From: Curvularia sp. ZM96
Taxonomy: Eukaryota; Ascomycota; Dothideomycetes; Pleosporales; Pleosporaceae
Length of the DNA: 64,000 bases
Direction of reading: 5' to 3'
Assembly: GCA_022457065.1 (NCBI GenBank)
Contig: JAJGBQ010000006.1
Coordinates: 1,240,001-1,304,000 of the forward strand
Notes under the pieces: generated by a model
What the model was told of the DNA's origin: nothing
The model's input: the letters and a program-made list of their open reading frames with translations, nothing else
Database searches by the model: none
Part shown: positions 11,432 to 21,669 of the stretch, piece by piece
Layout of the letters: each line of letters opens with the position of its first letter
Position numbering within the stretch: position 1 is the stretch's first letter
Position numbers and translations under genes: made by a program

Positions 11432-11757
11432 CTAGACTTGTAGAAGATCAACTGCATGAACATGTGTTAAGTGTTTCTTCAGCACGCACACCTGACGTTC
11501 AACATTGTTATCAGCACCTTGAGCCCTCGAGTTAATTTCCATCTAATCAACAAAGCATCTGATTCACTCACCACTGGGCAAGAATTCCCAGAATGGTCGT
11601 AGTGCGCACCAACCGTCTCGGCCAAAACGCCGTGATTTACAGTCTTGGCTAACAGCTTACCTGCATAGTAGGCTTTGGCGATCTCATCAGTTGACCCGGC
11701 ATACATCATCCGTGTAATGCGGGGTGATTCAATCCGCGGGGAAGTATCCACAGCCAA
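11432..11757 (-). CDS. Uncertain small two-exon ORF
   Basis: Between the DenD-like and MFS genes, on the opposite strand, an open frame from 11757 to 11572 ends at a GTGAGT donor. A matching acceptor gives a second exon 11491-11432 and an 81-aa product containing YAGSTDEIAKAYYAGKL. Another GTAAGC donor lies just upstream of its ATG, so a further 5' exon is possible. I recognise no family. It could be a chance frame in the MFS promoter or a relic. Confidence 0.18.
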
Positions 11758-11881
11758 AAGCGCTTACCATAAGTAGCCACCCGGGGACTTATTTGACTCC
11801 GAATTTTGCTTGGTACGGCTTTTACAAGTCGAAGGAAGTCCCCCTTCATTTCAGCTCATCGTGTACTTCGAATCCTTTACT

Positions 11882-13533
11882 ATGGACAACGATTCTGCTT
11901 CCATCACGAAGAAGGAGCCATCTTGTGAGCAGATCGAGGCCACTCCGGATACTCACAGCCCTGTACCAGATATCCTACGCCACTATACGCCTGATGAACT
12001 AGCATCGCTCGAGAAGAAACTCGTTCGGAAGATTGATATTCGCGCCTTGCCCATCTTGATCATTCTCTTTCTACTCAACGTCCTCGACCGAAATGCCATC
12101 GCCAACGCACGTCTTGGTGGCCTGGAAGCCTCGCTGCGTATCGACGATGTGCAATACCAAACGGCCGTCATGGTACTATGGGCCGGTTATATCTCCATGA
12201 TGGTGCCATCGAACATGCTTCTCTCGATTTTCAAGCCCCGGCTCTACTTACCCACCGTTGTTATCATTTGGGGTGTCGTATCCGGGGCTACGGGCTTCGT
12301 GCAGAACCATGCTGGGCTGGTAGCACTGAGATTCCTCGTTGGAGTTACTGAGGCCCCTTATTTCCCCGGATGCATCTTTTTTCTCTCTTGTTGGTATACC
12401 AGGAAAGAGCTGCCTAGCCGTATCGCAACGTTCTACTCTGGATACACGCTATCCTCAGCCTTTGGCGGTCTCATTGCCGCTGGCATTGTTGATGGGATGG
12501 AAGGTCTTGGCGGATATCCGTCTTGGAGATGGATGTGAGTGTCAATGTGGTATGCTATCAGAACGAGTTTTGACTTGTCCATTTTTAGCTTCATTCTGGA
12601 AGGCGCGTTGACTGTCGTCATGGCGTTTGCTGGATATGCGCTTCTTCCCAACTACCCATCGAATACGTCATTCTTATCAGCTGAAGAGACAGCCATGGCT
12701 CAATGGCGTCTCGAACGTGAGAATGATGGCATAGCAGACGAAGTCGACGAGTCTGTTTTCACTGGTCTGAAACAGGCCTTTTCTGACCCAAAAGTGGTAA
12801 GTAACTTGACCCAAAACCCCGTACAGCTTTCCGTAGTGACATGGCTAACCGTTATCACCAAAATAGCCGCTGCTTGTATTCATTCAGACCTGTGCCGTCG
12901 TTTCCATGAGTTTCACCTACTTCTTCCCATCCATTGTCAAGACGCTCGGCTTTCCACGTGTCCAAACCCTGCTGCTTACAGCTCCGCCATACTTCCTAGC
13001 ATTCTTCTTTTCGATCCTCAACTCGTGGCATTCAGGGCGCACGGGCGAGCATTGCTTCCATATTGTCACCGGATGTGTCATATCTGCCATTGGTCAAATC
13101 ATCTCCATGTCGACGCATCAGACCGGACCTCGATATTTCGCCATGTTTCTCCAAGCAATGGGCTCTTTTTCAGTTTTCCAACTCATCTTGCCTTGGGTCT
13201 CTGCTACTGTTGCCCGCCCTAAAGCAAAAAGAGCTGTGGTGCTTGCATTAGCCACAGCCGTATCTAACGCAACGAATATCGCTACTGCGTACCTCTACCC
13301 TGAATGGAGTGCACCGTAAGTAATAAGAATCCCCTCTCTTGAGATCCAACTAATGCTGTGCCAGTCTTTATCGCATGGGGTGTATTGTGTTAACGGTAGC
13401 ACTGCTTTGTTGCGCAACTGCATCTGTCATCCTGCGATTCTGGCTCCAGAAACTCAATCGAAAGTCTGATCAGTCTGTCGGCCTAGAAGGAGTAGCTAAC
13501 GGACCTGGTGTACTTTTCCGCTACACATTATGA
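11882..13533 (+). CDS. MFS transporter, anion:cation symporter (Dal5-like) family
   Basis: Four exons: 11882-12534, 12589-12796, 12867-13315 and 13365-13533, giving 492 aa. The order is an N-terminal cytosolic segment (~50 aa), a first membrane helix before LLNVLDRNAIANARLGGLE, six helices, a central loop containing FSDPKV, and six more helices. The DRxxxxxA start of helix 1, the GVTEAPYFPGCIFFLSCWY segment and PSWRWIF are hallmarks of the fungal Dal5/tartrate/nicotinate-type ACS subfamily, which import organic anions with protons. It lies 478 bp downstream of the DenD-like dehydrogenase on the same strand, so a sugar-acid substrate is a reasonable guess. The start at 11882 (MDNDSAS) was chosen over an in-frame upstream ATG at 11810 because the latter adds only unrelated leader residues. 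Confidence 0.82.
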
Positions 13534-14319
13534 ATAGTGAAAATGACAGCATAGATGTATTAGCACAATTATCTTTGAAGAGAGTATCCAGACCACAACA
13601 CTGGTGGTTTGCACGTGATACCAGGATACGGCACTATACTTGCAAGCTACATTTGTTCTATCTCTATTCAAATCCCTCATAATGTGTGGAAATTACAGTG
13701 CACGCTCGTAGTTCGCATCCCATGCCGTGGAAACCACAGGATGAACCGCAGCCGTCTCATCTCCTTGCTCGGGTGTCTTCCCCAGCCTCATCGTAATCTG
13801 TATCGCAGAATCCTTCGTAGGCTCAATTAGTTGTACTTCCGCAAACTTGTGTAACATTGCGTTTCATGGAACGAGCGTTTTCCTAAAAGATTCTGAAAGC
13901 CGCGATCGTATGCACGAGTTTGGGGGCGGAGTACAGCCAAGCTACTACATGTTTCAGTTATATCGGATCAGTATTACAGAAACAGTGAAGCACAGAGTGT
14001 TGGTTACGGGAGCATGGGTTAAATCAAAATACAAAGCAACACTGTCAATTCCGCAAATTAGAGACCATAGTATGAAGGCGATGTGGCATGCGTCTAGTTG
14101 ATGTTGTTTCAGCCTCGCGTATTGAAGCAACTGTGCCGCATTCTGGGGCTGTTCCCCTGATGGAGCCTGCACATTTATCAAGATGTGGATGTGCCAACAT
14201 CTTTAGCTACATCTTCCAGACATATCGAACTCGTCGGTTACTCTCGAACAACCTGTCATCGCAACGACTTCAGCTTCTAAAGTGCATTAGCGATCAAGTC
14301 TCGAATCGTTGAATCGAAC
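13534..14319. other. Intergenic region with one tiny ORF
   Basis: This gap lies between the MFS gene and the PD-(D/E)XK gene. Apart from the 54-codon minus-strand ORF listed separately, I see no coding signal, tRNA or repeat. Confidence 0.4.
13693..13857 (-). CDS. Tiny ORF of 54 codons, unknown
   Basis: An uninterrupted minus-strand frame runs ATG to TAA and encodes 54 aa with protein-like composition (EVQLIEPTKDSAIQITMRLG then DETAAVHPVVSTAWDANYE). A stop lies three codons upstream of the ATG in the same frame, so it is either a complete small protein or the last exon of a lost gene. I do not recognise the family. Its amphipathic strand pattern is more protein-like than typical noise. Confidence 0.3.
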   Translation of the reverse strand: MLHKFAEVQLIEPTKDSAIQITMRLGKTPEQGDETAAVHPVVSTAWDANYERAL

Positions 14320-16221
14320 ATGTCGCAATCTCCCACCCAATCCAAGAAACCCAAGTTGAACAGAAAAGCTTTGAAGGAACATGGGATACGTTTCTATGAA
14401 ATCAAGAACGACAGCAACCACACCCTGCTAACGCCAATATATCACAACATTACACGGATGCAAGCGAAACTCCCCGAGCATGCGAAGAAAACAATGAACA
14501 ACGCGCTTACCGAGTTTGAGCGCTCTGGACATGACGCGACAATTGCTCAGAACCAAAATTGGGATCTCATGCCTCCTGTCGAGATGTTTTGTGCGAACAA
14601 GAGTTTCATCAGGAGCAACATTCATGCTAAGGTTGAAAAGGAACTCGACGAGTGCAGAATAATCAGCGAGTTGGCAGTCACGCTACGTAAGATGAAGAAT
14701 CCCGAAAAGGCATGGGAGCGAGAGATATATCCAAAGATATTCAGATCATATGATGTGATGTACGGCGATTCGGACGAACATCGGTAAGTGCTCAAGGCGC
14801 TTCACGACGAACAATGTGGCTTATTCAACTAGGGGCCTGTTCAAGCGATGGGAATTGTAAGTAACCCAGAAATCAGCCGCATTTGTCTCACTAACCGCAG
14901 AAAAAGGCATGCAGATGTTTATTGGAATGAATGTTCCTTGGGTGAACTGACATCACCCAAACCGGATCTGACTTATGCATTCCCAATTATCAACGCAAAG
15001 CAAGGGATCGCCCTTAAGCATGGGTCTGACCGCCAGGTCAAAAGCTTCTCCTTACCCGTTCTTCAATCACTTCAAAGCACACAAAAAGGCGGCTTACGAC
15101 CGTCGCCAAACAGCAATCTTCGGAGCTTGGACCCAAATAAGCCAGAAACTGGTGGCGCTGCAGAACTCATGTGTTTTCCTTGGGCTATCGTTGAACTTAA
15201 GACTACTCCATGGAAAGCCGACCAAACGGAGTTCTGCTACTGTCAGGCCGCCAATGCATCCGCTCACGCACTTATTATGCGAGAAGAAGTCGCAAAAAAG
15301 GCACATGATCCTTCTCGAGAAGCCCTCGTCATATTTTCATTCACATGTGTTGGTCCAAACGTCCGACTGTGGCTCACGTACCGGAGCTTAGTGAGTACAA
15401 AGACAAATCCTTCGACATTTTATAAAGCTAACATATTACAGAAGAGGGGTTTTGTTCGCATGCGCTGTATCTGGGCGACCTCGCTCGAGCTTGCATGGGG
15501 CGTCTTCTCTTTGCGTAGTAAGATTGAAAATGTGCGTGAATGGGTCTACGATAGAGTGAAGCCGGAACTTGCTCGATGGATTGAAGCAGCTCGGGGTGTA
15601 ATACCACGTGTTAGTCTCGTTCACAAGATTGGTGTCATTAAGCAAATAAGAAAAGACACCTCCCAAAGGCGGCACTCCGAGGGCTCATCAATCATTTCCT
15701 CCCAAGATACTCAACGGGTAAACCGCTCCAATGCACCGAGCCCTGCATTCGATCGGTCTGAGTGCTCATTGAGGCGTAGAGTTGAAAGATGCAAGGATAA
15801 AGACGACGCTGAGAAGCACTGTTCTAGAAGCTACGAAGCCAAGAGACACAGAGATAACAGTGAGAAAGCAAGGAGCAGTAAAGATGGAAGCGATACAGAA
15901 GAAGACGAAGGAGAAGAAGAAGACGACGATGATGATGACGAGGATAAGAACGAAGAGGATGAAGGTTACTTTAGCCCATGCAAGAAAAAAGGTGCAAGGA
16001 GCATTACACCTACTCCGTCACGACATCTTCAGGGTTATCAACATGGTATTTTTTGTATTTGTCCTAAAGAGACATGTTGGATAACGGACAATGAAGATAA
16101 TGGAAACGATGAACAAGATGAAAAATACGACGATGAAGACAAGGACGAAAGAGAAGATTATGAAGCTCTCTTAAACGCTTTTTCCTCGCTATCTCTTTCA
16201 AACAAGAAGAAGTGGAGATAA
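14320..16221 (+). CDS. PD-(D/E)XK nuclease-like fungal protein with acidic tail
   Basis: Four exons: 14320-14783, 14833-14856 (24 nt), 14901-15390 and 15442-16221, giving 585 aa. The 51-nt third intron is a multiple of three and contains no stop, so retention would keep the frame. The core has Asp185 in PKPDLTYAFP, then Glu261-x-Lys263 in PWAIVELKT, followed by a Gln/Tyr/Cys-containing helix (FCYCQAANASAHAL). This is the PD...(D/E)xK spacing of the restriction-endonuclease-like fold. Fungal genomes carry many such uncharacterised proteins, but biochemical roles are mostly unknown. Residues ~430-585 are Lys/Arg/Ser-rich, then strongly acidic with Glu/Asp runs. The N-terminus (KKPKLNRKALKEHGI) is basic. 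It borders the gene-poor decayed tract at 16.2-19.7 kb. Catalytic activity is inferred from motif only. Confidence 0.6.
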
Positions 16222-17559
16222 TGTAGATTGTCAAACTAGGGAGAGCCTTGGTACTTTCAAGCGTACAACACATACTGAACATCCCACGATGTGAACATTT
16301 GAGATGATGCATCATACAAACAATGCGGGATAAGTACTTGCAGTCGGATAAAGCTATTGAACTGGTAGTCTTAATGAGATGAAGTCTGCTTGGCTTCCTC
16401 AGTGTAGCAGTTCCAATCACACCACATTCAACAGCCGATAGTCGATAATGCCATACTCGACACCCGGAAGTAATGACGGGCAGCCAGAAATGACACGGAC
16501 GACACTTGAAAACCACGCGCCATAGTTGACGAGTCATTCTAGATGTTGTCCTCTCTAAAGGAACGGTTGTTTCTTACGCGCTTCATACCCACATGTGCAC
16601 ATTGATCTCCAGATTTCGAGTACATTGACTCGAGAAGACTATTATATAGTTCACTAGGACCTTTTGTGAAGAGATGGGACGTGCTGAAATACAATTTGAT
16701 CTCGACAATCATCGATTGATTTCAACATGCAAAAATTGGCAATCCTTCAACATGGTTCAGATACCTTCACGCTTAGTGCGGCTTTCTCTCGTAGTTTCTT
16801 CGGCTATATGTAGAGACGTATGAAGCAAGACAAAACATGGAATTTGTGCAAACATCAGGTTGAGCTCGGCCTGTTGGAAGGAATCCGATTTCCAAGTCAG
16901 ATTGCTTCTGCATCAAGCCGAGAATAGTGGTGTGGTGACCGTGATAACATGGTTGTGATGTTTTAATTGTACTAAAGTTCGTACGGTCCGATGCATGCGA
17001 TACTGCAATTATGGTGTTGTGATTGTACGTCTCTGCTTGTTGCGTTCTAGTTGTGATTATGCTTTCGTGATGGTGTTCTCGTGATGTGTTTGTGGTGCTA
17101 TACTTTTGTTGCCATGCTTGCGCTGCTAAGTTTGTAACTATGTGCTCATGACGCCGTGTTTGCTAAGGACAGTGTGAGTGTTAGCATCAGTTTTCTCTAT
17201 GTGATTTTCCCCTACGACACCCCTGTACACTCTGGACAATCAAGAAATTAGCTCTGAGCCTTCTTGGTATATTTTCCATTCTCCCAAGATTCCTATCTCA
17301 GCACCAAAGTAATGTGCTTTACGTCATTCTCGCCTATATACGGCTTCTTTCCCAGTTTTATGATTTATACGCATGGGAACATGGTTACCGAGCCCATTCA
17401 TCCCCTTTTCCAGCTTGCGCCGTTCTCAGGCCGCTGCTGGTGCTGACAAGTCAGGAGTCCTCGAGGCCTGTGACGTGAGCACCATCAGCTGGATTGAACT
17501 TGCGAAAAGCGTGCAATCACTGCCTCCACGATCCTCCTGCGTCTTCTAATATCGTGGAT
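16222..17559. other. Gene-poor tract, first part
   Basis: No convincing gene. From about 16930 to 17130 the plus strand is strongly enriched in G and T (repeated GTGATG, TTGTG, GTGTT words) with few C or A runs. The rest consists of short frames with many stops. No terminal repeats or transposase motifs were seen. Confidence 0.4.
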
Positions 17560-18504
17560 TGCTCCCATTGCCAAGCTTCATCCATCGGTCCCGAAGCAAG
17601 AACACGCCAGAAATGACGATTTGATCACTGCCATCGTATTGATCGCATGGGTTCAGACGACGCCAATGTTGCCGAGAAGATCAATCACGTTATATTCTTC
17701 TTCAACCACGAAGCATTCGCCAAGAAGGGCTAAAGCTTGATGTCCAAGCTGAACCTATGTGTTTGAGAGTGACATACACACAGCAGCAGAGCTGCCTCCC
17801 TGCCGAGCTAGGGTCTTGATACGGGATCGCATCAATCATCGTGTCGCAGATTTACCGTTTCTACCACTTAGGACGAGGCCGTCGCTTCCATCTGCAAACA
17901 TGGCCTCTCCTACAGCAACCATTATGACGAGTCGCGCTGCCTATCCAGCTATATAACTCACCAAATAAGAGCGCAATCGATCCGCGCTATATACGATGAA
18001 CACACTTATAAAGCCAGCCATCTCGAGAATTTTTCAGTCATTGTGTGCGAAGCCAACGAGCGAGTCGATATATCTACCCACGATTACAGCAACCGACTCG
18101 GAAAGCTTTCACCGGTTTCGACCCCGATTACGCGCTGTACGAATGCACATCATTGTTTCAGTCACGAAGACATCGACGCGAATGATGAGCGCAGCTTCCG
18201 CATTCCCTAACTCACGAATGCATACTCTAGCAAATGGTGCCAGCTGAACAAGTACACGAAACCTATGAGGATATGGACAGTTCCTGCCGAGTGCTTTCTT
18301 CGTGAGTTCGACCGAGAGGACGTTGATACGAATATAGAACACAGTCCAGATATATCCTTCCGAAAATCCCTCCCCAACCAAATCGACCTAGTGGCACTAG
18401 ATCTCAAGAAAGCCGCATACTTTCGCCTCGTAGCGATGGGCGTATTCTGCTGGAAGCGCTACTACCCAGGACTCGGTTTTTGGTTCCATTTCAATTCCTG
18501 GTAG
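17560..18504 (+). pseudogene. Decayed coding region, unknown family
   Basis: One plus-strand frame is open from 17872 to 18504 (about 210 codons) except for a single TAA at 18208. The preceding bases (TTACCG...ACTTAG) look like a splice acceptor. Further upstream in the same frame is another protein-like piece ending at TAA 17731 (containing SDDANVAEKINHVIFFF). Between them lie several stops. The composition (e.g. DREDVDTNIEHSPDISFRKS and LVALDLKKAAYFRLVAMGVF) resembles real protein. The simplest reading is a gene inactivated by point mutations; an unrecognised spliced gene is the alternative. I do not recognise the family. Confidence 0.35.
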
Positions 18505-19662
18505 AGTTTTCGGCATTCACGCTCGACATAGAATACACTGTCGGACCAGTGGCTCGAATCGCAGTTGAATGGTAGAGTGGAAATCAACATGGATGCGAAG
18601 TCGAGAGATTGAGAGCCGTGATCTAAGAGATAGACGACGCTACGACGAAGGTATTCTTGGTGGGAGCCGAAGCCATGGATAAAGACGTATGCTCCGCGTC
18701 ATGACATCGAGTTCGCTGTTAGCGATATATACTCATTTAGTCATTCATATTTGCTTGGATTTACGACAAAGAGCATAGCAATTCTACTGTTCCCGGGAAT
18801 AGTGGCGCAAAGACCTCACTCGTTGTACTCGAAGCATGGTTACCTCTCGAGAAGGAAAAGTGGAATACCGCCACACTATCACAACGCTTGAAGAAGAGCT
18901 CATTTTGGAGGGTTTCTATTCAGCCAATGTTAGCAAGAGTTACCCAAAGTATTGATGTCTGGCTAACCAAGCGTTGTTCTTTTCGAAAGTTTCGAACATT
19001 ATGCCGTCTAAAGCGATGATGTTGTCCATTATCGCATGATCTTCCAGTCGAGCAGCCCGTCGCACCACAAAGGAAATACAAATTACGCTGTCGGAGAGGA
19101 AGCGAACGGAATGGACAACTACATTGGACACGGCCGCTATATGTGGAAGGAGATGGATGAGTATATTGAAGGGGATGAACCCGATAGAGGAGGCAGATCT
19201 GACGAAGATGACTGCGATGGACACGTACTCCCTCCAAAAGAAGATGGATACCATAATGAAGGCGATGGCCACATTGCCGAAGGACTGGGAAGAGCTGTGG
19301 AAAAGGCTGTGGCATCGTAGTGTCTCATCGCGCTACAAAAGCTATGCAGCTGTGACTTGGTTATGCACATTATACATCCGTTCAATACATGTTATAAGAA
19401 TGAAAATTTCATACAATGCGTGGTTTGAACAAGATGATGCTTACACACTTTGCATAGCCTGAGATAAATCGGGAAAGGACCAAGTAGCACCACATGTCAT
19501 GCATGAAGTGGATATAATATATTGTTTTTCCACGTCTAGTTCGAACTACTCTATATGCACGGAGGATGACCCCCCACTCTAGGGCGAGTTCTAGACCTTT
19601 ACCATCACCATTGCAATCAATTCTTACACGTTCATCTCTAAAACACACACGGTGAAGCAGGC
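18505..19662. other. Gene-poor tract, second part
   Basis: Short overlapping frames on both strands include a 39-codon plus-strand ORF at 18836-18955 and frames of 94-131 codons between 18920 and 19462. They overlap one another, and none has a clear protein pattern, so I cannot decide between relic pieces and chance. The right end contains the 3' region of the aminotransferase gene. Confidence 0.3.
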
Positions 19663-21669
19663 TTACATGGGAGTGCCACGGGGCCTGTGCGAGACAGCGC
19701 GGTGCTTCTGTGGCGATTCCCTGTACCTTTTTATATCGTTAGCCATCTTTCTTATGTTCTTTACTGAAAGAAACTTACTTTGTGACAATCCTCTCAATCG
19801 AATCAAGACCCTTCTCCAGCACATCCATGCGCGGGCCATAGCTCAATCGAACAAAATGGTGGCAAGGCGAGTCGAACAGGTCCCTACGCCTGCTGGGGTT
19901 CAAATCGAAAAAGATACCGGGGACAACGATGACCTTCTCCTCGAGACAAGCCTGGAAGAAGTTGAGACCGTCGTTGATTCCCTCAGGCAGGTTGGAAAGG
20001 TCGAGCCAGAGGTAGAAGGTCGAGTTGGGCATGTATGGGAACTTGAAGCCGATTTCTTGGAGACGGCCAATGACGTAGTCGCGCTTGGTGCGGAAGTGCA
20101 TCTGCAGAGCGCGCATTTCGTTGCGGACGCGTGGGGGAGAAAGCATCTCAACAGCGGCTTCTTGGAAGGGCACGTTGCAGCCTCCGTCGAGGTAGGAACC
20201 GCATGAGCCAATGGCTTGGATGAACTCTTTGGGTCCAATGACCCACGCTACACGCCATCCGGGAAGACGGAATCGCTTGGTGAGACCGTCAATGATGAGC
20301 ACGTCGTCCTCGTCTACGTCCTCGACGTTGTCGGCAGCGGAGATAACGGTACCGTCACAGTTGGTGGTGTAGTTGTATCCGCAGTAGAACTCGTCCATGA
20401 TCAGTGTCGCACGGTCTCGGCAGATGTTCTGGATCTGGGCAAGTTCGGGGTTGGTGACCATCTGGCCAGTGGGGTTACGCGGGTTTGATGTGAGAATGAC
20501 AGAGGTACCACGGGCGATTTCCTCTGCAATCTTGTCGGGCGACATGTGGTACTGGTCGGCTTCTCCTAGAGGAACGGGAATGGCGGCGATGTTTCGGAAA
20601 AGCGACAGCATCTCATTGTATGCGGTGTAGTCTGCACAAGTCAGTTCCAACTCTAGTCGTGCATCTGCAGTCTCGACATACCGGGAATGAAGAAACCCAA
20701 GTAGCAGTTACCCAGCACAGCGGCGATACGGATCAAACCAGCACGTCCACCGGGGACAATGCAAACCTACGTCAGGTCAGCGATTCCTGCCAAAGCAACC
20801 AATTGCACCAGTCTGGACCTACGTTCTCCCATGTGTACTGACTCTTGCGCCACTTGCGGTGGTGCTCGTTGTATAGCGTCGCAACAGCCTCTCTCAGCGG
20901 CCTAATACCAGCGGTAGGACCGTACTCTCTGCCATGAGCGCTGATGTCCACCTCTCTCGGCCTCTCGAAGCAGCCCTCAATGCTGTCGTCGACCTCGGGC
21001 GCACCCTGACCCAAGTTGGCCCATTCCTCTGGATGCTCGAGGAATCCGTGCTTGTATGCTTGTTCCGATGTCCAGACGACACCTGTGGAGGCGCGCGTCG
21101 CGTCGAGACCAGCGTGTGGCTTGTGGCCTTCGTGTGACTGGCGGAATTGGCGATGAATCGAGGAACCAAGCTCTACTGACCGTCAGCAAACCCGCCACAC
21201 ATGTAAAAATGTCAATGGCAATCAAGAACAATTAAAACGAGGAAGAAAGACGAGACCTGATTCGTGTCTACCGTGAGACATGGCTGCAAATCGCAATTAT
21301 GGCCGTAGTGAGGGGCAGATAGGAAAAACCAAAAAAAGAGGGACAGCTAAGCTCACACAAGTATGCGGGAAAGCTGGGGACAAAAACACTCAAGAAAGCG
21401 GATCGAAGCGCTCCGATATAGCGAGCTCATGAACCAGATAAACCCTCTATCAGAGGAAGGGCCCCAATTTTTCTTGCTGCTCCACACCGACGTTCGCGTA
21501 GTACTTCCGATGCCAGGTGCCGGGCAAATCTCCGATCTCCAAAGCATGACGTAGTAAGCAAAAGAGAGAATACACACGTACCGCTCTCCGTAGGATCTTT
21601 TGAGCTTGAAAAGCGGCGCTGGGAAAAGGCTCCCTTCAGATGACTGACTTTATCCGCTGAGAAAGACAT
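19663..21669 (-). CDS. PLP-dependent class I/II aminotransferase
   Basis: Model with five exons: 21669-21582, 21172-20823, 20766-20682, 20631-19779 and 19720-19663, giving 477 aa. It has the fold-type I aminotransferase pattern: PGGRAGLIRIAA, SNPRNPTG, DEFYCGYNY, and the PLP lysine Lys293 in LTKRFRLPGWRVAW. The C-terminal domain has FVRLSYG. Substrate is not evident. The last exon is easy to miss: a TAA would follow VTK directly at 19775, but it lies inside a GTAAGT donor, and a GCTAAC branch plus ACAG acceptor leads to a 19-residue tail ending in RGTPM. The first intron of this model is 409 nt, far longer than its neighbours, and contains a second possible first exon at 21282-21273 (MSH) that joins exon 2 in the same frame. 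Confidence 0.82.

Noticed and set aside
10375..16221. A large secondary-metabolite or defence gene cluster
   Set aside because: Only one dehydrogenase, one transporter and one unrelated nuclease-like gene are present; there is no backbone synthase, regulator or repeated defence module.
18920..19462. Overlapping frames of 94-131 codons on both strands
   Set aside because: Mutually overlapping and mirror-like, with no recognised protein pattern; described only as part of the gene-poor tract.
19775..20650. Aminotransferase as a single-exon 291-codon gene
   Set aside because: Lacks the conserved N-terminal part, which upstream exons supply in frame.
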